From the NCBI GenBank assembly GCA_027475525.1, contig JAMWFC010000084.1:750250-814249 (forward strand): a stretch of 64,000 nucleotides of DNA. Reading direction: 5' to 3'. The notes beneath the pieces were generated by a model. It was not told the origin of the DNA and ran no database searches. It saw nothing but the letters and a program-made list of their open reading frames with translations. This document shows, piece after piece, positions 43,460-54,670 of the stretch; the stretch's first letter is position 1; every line of letters starts with the position of its first letter. The translations under genes were made by a program, and so were the position numbers. The stretch is from Macrolepiota albuminosa. Its lineage: Eukaryota > Basidiomycota > Agaricomycetes > Agaricales > Agaricaceae.

Positions 43460-44867
43460 CTAATGGCTCCCTGCCATCATCTCGTGATGACATGCCGGCT
43501 TCAAGTGGTGGTTCCATGAACCTTCGAGATGGCGGATGCGTCTGGTTCGCCGAACCCGTCTGACTGGAAGATGTGATATTATCAAGATACGTTCCTGTCC
43601 CTGTGACAGACGGTAGTTTCGAAGAGTCATCCCGGAAAAGTGAGCCGCTGGGACGTAAGAATCCTGAGATTCGGGGCGCAGACGCTTCCCCAGCACGAGC
43701 GTCTGCGCGTAACAGTTTTTTGACCGTGAGTCTTGATTAGAGGGCGAGATGATGGATGCTAGTGAAAATGGAGAAGTCTTTGCTACCGACGATGTCGGTG
43801 AGTTGTCACTGAGCGATGGTCGCACAGAGGAAGGGGATCGTGTGAGTGAAGGTGACGTAGCAACTGTATTCAGATGCTGGTGAGATTGTGTCTGGGTATC
43901 CTGGGGTTTGACGAAGCGTTGTGAACTCTGGATTTGAGTACTAGGATTAAGCGACTGTGACGGAGAAGTTGTAGGTGGATATCCAAGTGAACCCGTTGAT
44001 GATACAGCCTCTGCCCCCTGAAGCCCGGGAGACAAACCCATGTGATTGTGGGGAGCTAATGTTCCTCTTTGTAGACGTTGCACTTGTTCAAAAAGCTCAT
44101 CGTAACGTGCTTTGAGATCGTCAAACTCAGCGCGAGTGACGTACTTCTCTCTATGGAGATGCGAATGTGGTCATGAGCACGTCAACGCACAGGAGATCAG
44201 AAAAGGATCGACCTACACCGGTTCCACAACATGCCATTGACATCGTGACTGCTCTCCTCGGCGTGTACAGGGGGTACAAGGCTGGGTCCTGAACGAATGA
44301 GGTTTCGTCAGTACAATTGTTTGGTGCACTATCACTGATATCGTCAAACCTATCACACTTTATTTTTCGCCTTTTACACTCTGCCAGTACCCAAAGTCAG
44401 AGGACGTCAGCACAGGCAAGTAAAACAAGGGCATGGAGGGGGATACAAGTATAGGGAACCAATCAATTACATGACTCTGGAGAATCAAGTTTATGGTTAT
44501 CCTCACCAGTACAACTCAAGGCTTGCCGACGCCTTTTCTTCTTTGGCGGTTCACACGATTGCTCAACGACTTCGGGCTCAGAGTCCATGGCAAACATCTC
44601 CGCGCTTTTACGAGAGCCGAAGATGGACTGGGCGGGGGAATTAGGTGCTAATTGTGGTGGTGCCGAGTACATGAGACTTGAGCCCTCCCCCAAATGCTGT
44701 GATAATCCAGAGGGAGGTAGATATGGATGTAGTTGACGGATTGAGGGAAGAGAGGGTTGCGAGGCAATAACAGAATGTATAAGGTTCGAACTCGATGGTG
44801 TCGAGTCATGACGCGCAGAACCTCGACTCGGAGAAGCACTACCACGAGAGGGCTTCTGAGAGTCCAT
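43460..44867 (-). CDS. Zn2Cys6 fungal transcription factor
   Basis: Nuclear DNA-binding regulator. Four exons (44,867-44,507; 44,380-44,350; 44,288-44,217; 44,150-43,460) join in phase. The zinc cluster C-x2-C-x6-C-x5-C-x2-C-x8-C is assembled from three exons: the first Cys at the end of exon 1 after a PKKKRRR basic signal, the next two in a 31-nt exon 2 (ECKRRKIKCDR), the rest in exon 3. A coiled-coil dimerisation segment follows (EKYVTRAEFDDLKARYDEL). The C-terminal part is Ser/Thr/Pro/Gln rich. The frame chosen for the final about 45 residues looks unnatural, whereas another frame there reads well, so a missed intron or single-base error may lie near 43,570-43,590 and the gene may extend to about 43,300. 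No middle homology region is visible. Confidence 0.85.
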
Positions 44868-47800
44868 GACCAACGACAAGACGATCAGTGCCGGAGCACA
44901 AAGAAGACAAGGGAGCGGAATGAGCAGGGGGACATCAAGAGGGGCGCATTCGACATGAGTTCGCTCTTACTTATGGTATGGTACCTCAGGTCACACTCCC
45001 ATAAACAGGTACGCATCTCAAAAGAGAATAGTAGACCCTTTGTTGAAAACGGCCTAGTGTGGCACCGCTAGTAATTTCCATAATAACGGACAGATGCGGT
45101 AATCAGGCCTATCATGACGGGAAGTCACAGTGACGAGATCTTGGCAGAACCTACGTGGAAGATCAAAGCGATACAAATCACAAGTACACATGTACAACGG
45201 ATGTTAGCTACCTTGATGTCCCATGAGTGGTCTCATGAATAGCTCATCTGATCATAACCTCGGGGATACGAAATAATTGCAATTGTGTGGTAATATAGCG
45301 TGACTCGATCAGGTTGATGGGAAACAGTAAAAAAAAAAATTAGGTTTTTAGGGACTTTCAACACCGATCCGCTCTGCGGGCGTTATCTCCGACATCAACT
45401 TCATATCCAAATGCCGACCTTGGATCCATCGGCACTGGGATGCAAGATTCGAATATAACCTCGTTATCACTCAAGGCACGTAACTGCCCACCCTTTTTAT
45501 GTGACGGAGTCAGAGGTTCAACCGGAGTTGCGAGGACAGGTTTCAAACCAGACATTTGGCCGACATTTGAGGAAGATTGCAGAACGCTCTCCAAAAAATG
45601 CCCCAGCGGGGTGTCAATCAGACAGCATGTTCCAGGAATGCAATTTCCTGCGTGTCAATCTACAAAGCTTCCATGAACATGCTCAAACATCATGGAGTAA
45701 GTTCACTTCGAGACGTTATTTCTAGAGTGTAATCTCCGCCCTTCTCCGTCGGCGCCACGCCGCGTCCCTTGGAATAGTAATCTTAACGCCGTTTCAGGGT
45801 AAAAAGTAGATAGGACGGCAACGATGTAGGATCCACTTTGTGCTACCTGCCAGCCTTGTGGCCGCGCCATACCATCTTGACTCGATAACGTCTTGGGAGA
45901 CAACGATTTAAGTCTAGCAAGCAGACTTCAAACGCTGTCGAGGCTGGCCAATGAGTACTGAACTCAAGATTCTTGGTTTCTGTCGCGCTATAGGCACAAT
46001 CAATTTCAGGACTTTCAATAACTTTCGGATTTCCTGGAAAACCTCGATTGCCTACACCTGCCCAAGTTCTGAACCATCCAACGACTTTGAGGGCTGCAGA
46101 AACCTGTCATAGAACTTCAGTGTGCGGCTCGTATCTGATTATGTTCTCTGTCAAGCCTGCCTATGACTTGCCCTCTCCTGAGTCGCAACCAGGGAAAGTA
46201 TAATATCCGTGACAATGACGTCTCCCCTTTCTGTCGATATGATCGAACGTCCGAGTTGTTCGGTGTCTGCATGACCGGGCATTATTGCTTCCATAATGGT
46301 TTTTTCCTCCCCAATGTTGGACATGTTTTGTAGTTGAAACCTTTCTGGGCTTGATCCTAACTCCTTTCTAATAACTCATGTGGTACCAAATTATGTTTTT
46401 TCTTTTCCTGACCCTAGCCAAAGCTATCTGTATCCACTCTTTTGCCCAAATCGATTCTAATGATAATGAATAAGGGTAAGTGGAGCACAGGAAAGATAGG
46501 AGAATGAGGCTGATAGATCTAACAACCTCTTATACTAAACAAGGGAAATTATCATTATGGCGAACATAGCGCACTGTCCTCATTGAGTTGAGAATGATAC
46601 ATTAATGATGGCTATAAGTAGAAGAAATTGTTCTAATCATTTCTCAGCTTGAGTGGCAGCTTGTCGCAGAATATGTTTCTGGACACTCAGCCCTTCACGC
46701 GACCTCCGCACCGTCCGCTACTGTCATATGAGCGGTTTTTGTGACTACTGTCAGTGGCATTTGGGGTCAATTTGTTGGCACAACACAGGAAGCTCTCATT
46801 TATGATCACCATCACGCCCTGGTTCTTAAGACGGACATCTCTTAGTTCCGGAGGCATCGTCAGTCCCATGATGTGTTGTGAGGTACGCAATTGGAAAACA
46901 CAGCTCGATCCCTTCTGGAACAGGTACAGCAGTATTGTCTTGAGTCACCGGGTAGCTGCTGCTACGTTGGCTCAGAATAGGTTTTTCGGAACGGCGGGCC
47001 GAATAGCGGAGATTCACTTCACACTTTGTGGGCTTTAATGGTGAGGTCGGGCACTTAACGCAATGAAATATGAGGGTCCAGAGATGCCGTCCGGTCATTG
47101 GTTGAGCGAAACATCCTTTCAGCTGTGACTCGCGCCCAGAAATCTTTCATGTATGTGTAAGTATAATCAATAGTGAAATTATTTCTTGCATGCCATGTGT
47201 GGGCGGTGAAGTTGACAGTACATCGTTGACATGTGCCAAGATCAATGCGATATAGCAAATCAGATCGTCTAGTAGCTCATGCTTGTTTATGCATTCAAAA
47301 AAGGGGACCTTCCCATTTCTTGCAGGCGAACTGTTGACGCCACTCGAATGGTCGGAACTTGGAACCGGTGTCAGCACACGAGAGGTCTACGTGTCACCTG
47401 ATTACCACGTAACAGCTTACCAGGTTGGTCGGCCAAACATACTATATCGGATTACGGATGCATGACGTCCTCATGCATAATCTGTAATCGATTGAGGATG
47501 TCAGACGTAAAGGCAAGGTGATTTCTGACCCACCCTGTCTTTTCCTTTAGACCCCGGCACGGATGGGACATTATCTCGATCAATCTTTCGAAGAAGGAAA
47601 TATGAAGAGAAATTGAAACGCGTGTCTTTGAATCAGACAGACCATTGGGTTTATGTACTTGATGCTACCATTTCCAGGATTGCGCGAGAGATGCCAGTGG
47701 TCGAGTTCACTCGGATCAACAAATTGGTCATTATCTGCTTGACTTTCTTGCTCGGAGACTAATTCGGAGGCCGTGGAAACCGACTACGGTGCACTGCTGT

Positions 47801-48821
47801 CCAAAACGATGTCAAAAGAGAGCGAATCAAATGCAAGAGTCGTGTTTCAAGTATTGGAAATGGCATGGCCAATGTAGTCCTCCATATGGCTCGCCGAACA
47901 TCTCCCTTAGTGTAGATTCATCTCGGGGATCATGACATGTTTCACTGTTCATCGTCACTTGAATCACAATCTACCTTGATGTAATATGACGAAACGGCAT
48001 TAGACGGGCATAAGAGTTGATAAGGATTAACGCGATCGGCTTGGAGGCGTTAGCTAGTACAAACAAGCCCAGAAAGGCAGGTAGCTGGAAGGACACCGTG
48101 AACTGAGAGTCAGTACTGCCAGAATACAGGAGAAAGACTACAGAGCACTAAATGCGCCACAGAACCACGAAGTAATAATGAGTACGCAATGGTCGTTTAC
48201 GAAACAAGTCGAGGAGGGTGACCAGAACAAATATCACGTGCACTGTTCGCGTCTACACAGACAAACTTCCTTTTTCGGATGCTCTTTTCCTTTTGCGCGT
48301 CTTTTCTTTCCAATATTCACCTAATCTAGTCTTGCGCCACTCTGCTTACCCCCGACGACTTATTTCCACCGGCTCGCATGGATTTGTTCGATTTATTATG
48401 AGCCGGGTTACCTTCAAGAACCCTTCTACAGGTTGTATGTGTGTTGCTAGGAATTTGGTTCATTGACACGACGTTTGGCTGAATTCGCGATCCAGTTGGA
48501 GCACCAAGCTTTATGCGAAGAGTCCTATATATAATTAGAAACTAGCTCGCTAGCTTATAAACGTTGGATTGGTAATTATTCGATGTCCTTTCTCAGGTAT
48601 GCTACCGACACACCTATAGCTCCGCGTTCTGTCATGAATTCAACATGGTGCATGGAAAAGAAGGATGCTAGGTGCTCCTACTACCAGTACCGCACGCCTC
48701 GCTTTAATTACACCAGAGTCCCGGCCCGCTTGACCCCATGACCAGCGTGTTCTCTCCACGGCTTTCCGTCCCCATTTTTATACGTAAATACCTCAAAAGT
48801 CTCCACGCTGAACAAAGTACC
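44868..48821. other. Gene-poor stretch
   Basis: Nearly 4 kb without a gene I can defend. Weak minus-strand frames at 45,903-45,703, 45,594-45,358 and 46,890-46,687 have some protein-like composition but no recognisable motif or consistent splice partners. An imperfect hairpin lies at about 47,451-47,493. Confidence 0.4.
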
Positions 48822-51039
48822 ATGCAACTACCATTCTGGTCATTGACAATTGCTTTTTTGTTTTCTGGAATCGTTGTTGGAAGCCCCACGAAGTTGACAT
48901 GCTCGTTAAAGCCGCTTGGAAATGGACTAGACGATACTGATCAGGTTACTCTTTACTAAAAGCCCCTAAATTCATTATGTTGGATTTTTACATGATCTGT
49001 AGGTTGAAAGAGCTATTGCGACGTGCGGACATTTCGGAAAGACTGTTTTCGAACAGGGGGATTATAACATAACAAGGTACGCCATGGAAGTCGAAATGGA
49101 ATAAAATACCCTGTATACTGATTGAGTATAAGAAAAATGACGTGGGATCTCAATTCAGCCACAGTGGATCTCAAGGGTTTCCTTAATGTGAGACCAGTGT
49201 ACGTATTGGCTTTTAGATCGCTCATACACGGCGCAGTTCAACCCCGACATCCAATTCTGGTTGAACCCAAACAACACCTTCCGTGTCGTTTTCATACAGG
49301 CATGTTTACCTATTAGACTTATCAGCTAAACCCATCTTACATGATGATAACAGAGTCAAGCTTCCTGGTTCGTAATAACAGGAAATGACTTCGTGATTGA
49401 CGCGCATAATACTGGTGGTATTCAAGGAAATGGGCAGGTATGCAATTACTCATCCGAAAAGGCTTTTAAACGTATGTATCATCATAGCCCTGGTGGTCTT
49501 TCTTCCAAACGCACACAAGGGAAGATGGGGATGGACGTCCAATCTCTCTGACTGTGTGGAGAGCAGAGCGCGGGGTTATCAAAAACTTCCGCATCGAGTC
49601 TCCGCCGTTTTGGTCCAATGCAGTAGCAGAGTCATCCCACGTCACGTACGACGGAATGTTTATCAACGCTACCAACACCGATCCCTTGTTCATCGGGAAA
49701 AAGTGAGGATTCCTGCACTATTTCTCACCGTGACTGATTGTTCCCGCTCCAGCGCCGTGCCGAACACTGATGGTCAGGAAAATCTCCTGCGCAAGGACTT
49801 GGGATGATTCTATTGATGTCACACGACTTTAGGTATCGATACCTACCGAAGTGTCAACATTACGATGTTAAATTGGGACGTCACTTGTGGAGATGACTGT
49901 TTGGCCATCAAAGGCGTAATTACCTTATGTGCGGTCTCAATTCAAAGGTGGTACTGATTAATGTCCAATCATTCCTTAGAACTCAACAAATATCGTCGGT
50001 CGGAACATCACTTGCCGTGGGGGCAACGGAATTGCATTTGGATCATTGGGGCAATATGCCAACATGGTGAGATAGTTATACCCGTTGTCTCGCCGTCTAG
50101 CTCACACATATCCCGTTCCCCCAAGTCTGATAACGTAGACAACGTCGAGCTCGAAAATCTCTTCGTGAGTCATCATTGCTCGTCTGTCTGTTGTTGTCAT
50201 GCTGAACAGACGTCGGACCCATGTAGATCACTCGTATCGACCCTAATGTCCAGCCTAACATGGAGAATGGGGTATGATGAGAACAGACGTCGGACCCATG
50301 TAGATCACTCGTATCGACCCTAATGTCCAGCCTAACATGGAGAATGGGGTATGATGATGGTTGCCTCTTGACCACGTCCGTTTACGAAGCTTCCTTATCC
50401 AGGTCTATTTCAAAACGTGGACCGGTACCATAATGGGGTTCCGCCCACAGGTGGTGGCGGTGGAACGGGTGTGAAGCCCGGATGTCTTCCAAGATGAAAG
50501 GCTGACTATTTTGGGTTCCGCCCACAGGTGGTGGCGGTGGAACGGGTGTGAAGCCCGGATGTCTTCCAAGATGAAAGGCTGACTATTTTCCCTAGGACAT
50601 GTGAATAATGTGGTTGCCAAGGACGTTCGAGTTGATCGTGTGGACAGACCAGTGCAGCTTTTCCAGACGAATAGTGGCCATAGGTAAGCGTGTTGTCGAG
50701 GAGATAAACATCTGTGACCGCACGACTTTTTGTTCCTGTATCCAGCGGCGACATGCCATCGACACTCAAGTTCAGCAACCTCACTTTTGTAAATTGGACT
50801 GGCACTGCGACAACGAACAAAAGTCAGTCGTTGTGATGGTGATGGTTGCACATTGATGTTGACATCGTTTGATTTTAGTCGTGGACATCGAGTGTAGTCC
50901 TGCCGTGGGTTGTGATGACATCGCATTCAGTAATTTCAGTATTCCAGGCCCAGCCTCCCAGCCTCCAGAATTGATATGTCAGAATGTCGAGGGTTTGTCG
51001 GGACTAACAGGTGTGTGTAGCTACAGACGGAATATCTAG
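48822..51039 (+). CDS. Secreted GH28 pectinase (exo-polygalacturonase-like)
   Basis: Predicted to cleave galacturonan in plant cell walls outside the cell. Fifteen exons: 48,822-48,944; 49,003-49,076; 49,133-49,187; 49,237-49,299; 49,354-49,437; 49,488-49,702; 49,753-49,772; 49,833-49,915; 49,980-50,066; 50,126-50,164; 50,304-50,348; 50,403-50,468; 50,596-50,683; 50,746-50,822; 50,879-51,039. It starts with a signal peptide (Trp/Leu/Ile/Phe-rich core, cleavage near VVGS). Catalytic NTDG (split by an intron) and GDDC are present; the usual GHG reads GNG and the usual RIK reads YFK. The intron after exon 4 has a GC donor. Two 77-bp duplications (50,204-50,357; 50,436-50,589) and a one-base deletion at about 50,432-50,435 disturb the 3' half; with these allowed for, the frame closes. 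Many N-glycosylation sites. Confidence 0.9.
50204..50357. repeat. 77-bp tandem duplication in GH28 intron 10 and exon 11
   Basis: Exact copies. Only the second copy of exon 11 is needed for a complete frame. Confidence 0.98.
50436..50589. repeat. 77-bp tandem duplication in GH28 exon 12 and intron 12
   Basis: Exact copies. Without the extra copy intron 12 is about 50 nt, like its neighbours. Confidence 0.98.
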
Positions 51040-52117
51040 GTGACTTACGGGACACATCACAGCTCCGTGCAATGCCACGGGGCAAGCGTAGTCCAGGCCG
51101 AGACGGTCTGGAGCGAATGATCACGGAATAATAATGATTGATTGTTTCACTGCCTTATTCAACCTGTCTTGTGTTACCAACAATTGACAACGATCTGCGC
51201 GTTTTGTGTTGTCAGTGAGTTTCAGGCGGAGATAGCTCGGATAATTCCATTTGTGAACGAGATTTCCTAACAGAGAACAGAGATCTAGATAATGTATTTA
51301 TTTGTCATTCAAGTCACAACCAGTCACTTGAGAATTTTACAACGACAAGGGTGTCTCTGTATTGCTTTTTGGTTACTGGTAGTTCACCTGTATAACCATG
51401 ACCAGCTTAAGTGTAATATGCCGTTCGTCATAATCCCTTTTGGTACATGTAATCTCTATTCTGCTCACCTTTTCTTTCCACCTTCAGTAGCAAGCAGCAA
51501 TTTAATTGCACACCCATCCTTAGTAGTAGAAAATATGGACCTAATATGAGCATAAGAATCTCCAGGGCACTTGAAGGACTCTGCTTCTCAACTCGTATCC
51601 ATGAGATTCATGGTCGGCAATTGCCATAAAACTGGTCACAATTGCGCAACTTGCCCTTTTGCTGTTCAGCACTAACAATTAGTGTCCCAGTATTAATATC
51701 GCAAAAGCAGCATCTGTAGAGACTATCACCTCACTCCAGGATAAACCATAATTTTTGTCACACGAGCTAATTGTCACTTATTGATGTTGTGGATCCGCAA
51801 GAGTACATTGTTTAAGAAAATATTGATCAATCTACCCCCTTGGTGATACCCGATCTTCGGCATACTGCAATTTCTGTCAAATCACAATCAAAAGTCTTAT
51901 TGATCAATCTACCCCCTTGGTGATACCCGATCTTCGGCATACTGCAATTTCTGTCAAATCACAATCAAAAGTCTCAACAGCGTACCAGGTCTGCCTTTGT
52001 TTCCATCCTCTTTCTTGTTGTTCTCTCTTACTTTGAGACCAGCTGGCCGGTCGTCCGCAATCTTTTTTAATTTTTTTTCCATCCTCGCTGCGCAAGGTCG
52101 TTTAGTACACGCTCTTG
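51040..52117. other. Intergenic region upstream of NADPH oxidase
   Basis: AT-rich, without a supported gene. A 77-bp duplication lies at 51,821-51,974. A pyrimidine-rich stretch (52,015-52,085) precedes the NADPH oxidase ATG. Confidence 0.45.
51821..51974. repeat. 77-bp tandem duplication upstream of NADPH oxidase
   Basis: Exact copies in intergenic DNA. Confidence 0.98.
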
Positions 52118-54310
52118 ATGGGTTTCAAACGTTCATCTACCCTCGATTTCTCGGACGGAGATTATATTCTGGAAGAGCATCCTGATGTTGTAACATATTA
52201 TCCTGGCGACACACTACCCACCCATCTCCAGCGTAACAAGACGGAGAGGAGACGACTTCAAGGCCTGCAACGGTCCAACACAACGATTTCGACCCTATCG
52301 GGCCCGTCGAAGCGAGCGACTTTCCGCGAAAAGTTTGATGTGTGGATGATCAATGAGGGAGGGAGGCAGCTTTTCTTTGGTGTCTGGATTTTCCTCCACT
52401 TGTTGGTAGCGGTTTTTGGCTTCGTGAACTACCAATTGAAGGACAACATGAACGGCGCTCGTCATACGTTTGGTGTCACCTACGGTGTGTTTCTATGCCA
52501 ATGCGTATTTTTTTTATCTTCGAGCTCACATTCTCAACTAACTAGTTATTGCTCGAACCGCCGCACTCGTTCTCCATGTTGATGTCATCTTCATTCTCCT
52601 TCCTGTTTGCCGCAACTTCATATCCTTGCTGCGTCGTTCTCCGCTCAACGATTTCATCCCTTTCGACAAGAACATCACCTTTCACAAAGCGACAGCATGG
52701 TCCATCGTTGTCTGGACATTCGTGCACATTGTCGCACACATGGTAAACTTCGCCAAGCTCGCGATGTCCAACACCAATGCAAGTGCTGGCCAGAAAGTAT
52801 TACTTTTCCTCGCGGCAAATTTTACAACCGGCCCAGGTGCAACTGGTTGGATCATGACGGCTTGCCTCGCAGTTATGGTGATCTTTGCCATGGAAAAACG
52901 GAGGCGTGCACACTTCGAACGCTTCTGGTACTCGCATCACCTGTTCATTCCCTTTTTCGTTTGTTGGCAGCTTCACGGTATGTTCTGCATGATTAAGCCA
53001 GATAGGCCCCCTTTCTGCTCAGCTAATACCATCGGTGTCTTCTGGGTGTGTTCGACGCTGGTCTGTACTGATATTGTATTGACATGTTTTTAGCGCTATT
53101 GGTTGATTGGAGGTATCATCTACGCTTCGGAGCGCATCCTTCGTGAAATACGATCTCGTCATAGAACGTACATCTCGAAGGTCATCCAACACCCTTCGAA
53201 CGTGATGGAGCTTCAGATCAAGAAGGAGAAGACCACAACACGTGCAGGCCAATATATCTTCCTCTCGTGCCCTGAGGTGTCCTACTTCCAATGGCATCCT
53301 TTCACTTTGACCAGGTCGGTATCTCAGATTCCTAACTTGAAAAGCAACCGACACGTTTTTAGTGCACCCGAGGAGGATTACATTTCTGTCCACATTCGTG
53401 TGGTTGGAGACTTCACAAGGGCTCTTGCTCAGGCTGTCGGGTGTAACTTCGAGGCCCGGGATAGAGGAGGAGATGCCTCAGTAAGCAAGGTGGTAGAACC
53501 GCCTCTCAACCGCACCCTCCCACGTGTAATGGTCGACGGTCCCTTTGGAAGTGCCAGCGAGGACTTCTTCAAATTCGAGACGGTCCTGCTTGTCGGCGCT
53601 GGCATCGGCGTCACTCCTTTCGCATCGTGAGTTTCAGTATTGCTCGTTCGAGGAATGCCGCTGATCGAATCTCCCATTATGATCTCTAGGATCCTCAAGT
53701 CGATCTGGTACCGAATGAATAATCTCAACGACTCCAAGCCCACCCGTTTGTCCAAGGTACGTTCCTTCCATATAAGCCACTCTTTTGTGTTGACCTTGAA
53801 CACTGCATTCGCAGGTCTACTTCACATGGGTCATCCGTGACTTCGGCACGGCCGAATGGTTCCATTCCCTTCTCCATGCTATCGAGGAGCACGATGAGCA
53901 AAATAGGATTGAGATCAACATCTACCTGACTGCTAAGATAAAAGAGGATGATATGAATAACATCTTCGTGCAGGATGTTGGTGCCGATAAGGATGCTATC
54001 ACTTCGCTTCGTGCCCCTACGCACTTTGGTCGCCCCAATTGGGATCGTGTCTTCACCTCCATTGTGGAGAAGCACCCTCAGACCGACGTTGGTGTGGTAA
54101 GTCTCGAACCTCTCTGATTACGCTTACCCATTAACATTATCCCGCTTAGTTCTTCTGCGGACCATCGGCTTTGTCCAAGACTCTGCACCAGATGTCGAAC
54201 AAGTACTCGCAACCTAAAAGTACTCGTTTCTTCTTTGGAAAAGGTCAGCTGTTGTCCACTGTTACTTATAACATTAATGAAATCTCAACGTCATTGCAGA
54301 AAACTTCTGA
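52118..54310 (+). CDS. NOX: NADPH oxidase (fungal Nox, no EF-hand)
   Basis: Membrane flavocytochrome that passes electrons from cytosolic NADPH through FAD and two haems to oxygen, producing superoxide for fungal development. Eight exons (52,118-52,484; 52,546-53,045; 53,094-53,314; 53,363-53,626; 53,690-53,756; 53,815-54,096; 54,150-54,243; 54,300-54,310) close in phase to 601 residues. Haem-region histidines are in LVLHVDV, ITFHKA and FVHIVAH. The FAD site reads HPFTLTS, NADPH-binding blocks are GPFGS, GAGIGVTPFAS and FFCGP, and the C-terminus is the typical FFFGKENF, its last residues encoded by an 11-nt exon. A basic, about 80-residue N-terminal region precedes the first membrane span; an extension of this kind suggests the NoxB rather than NoxA class, but I am not certain. 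Confidence 0.96.
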
Positions 54311-54670
54311 TGGATTGGAGAGGGAGATCGTTTGTATGTTACGTTACGTCAGTTATTCTTCATTCTTTTCGTTCTTTTAAAGTTATGATACGTTGAGCTT
54401 GCTCCGTTTGTTGCAAATGAGTTTATGTAGGTTAATGTATTTAGTGAAATGAAGGATGAGTTTCCGAAGGACTCGCAAGATGTGGGTGCAATACAAAACC
54501 GGGTACCACGTGCCGGTTACCCGCCTCCTCCGCCAGAATGCATGTTATTATCGACCTTATGCCCATATATCTGTCATAAATCCTTGAGGACACTGTTTCA
54601 TCCCTGTAACTGGTCATATCGCATCAGTCCGAGCCTTTTGGCTCCTGTGATACGTCCTTCGGCCAACATA
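54311..54670. other. Intergenic region between NADPH oxidase and VWA8
   Basis: About 360 bp. An open frame runs through 54,449-54,670 into VWA8, so its true start could be upstream of 54,671. Confidence 0.4.

Noticed and set aside
45358..47098. Minus-strand frames as exons of one gene
   Set aside because: No consistent splice sites or phases link them and no family is recognised.
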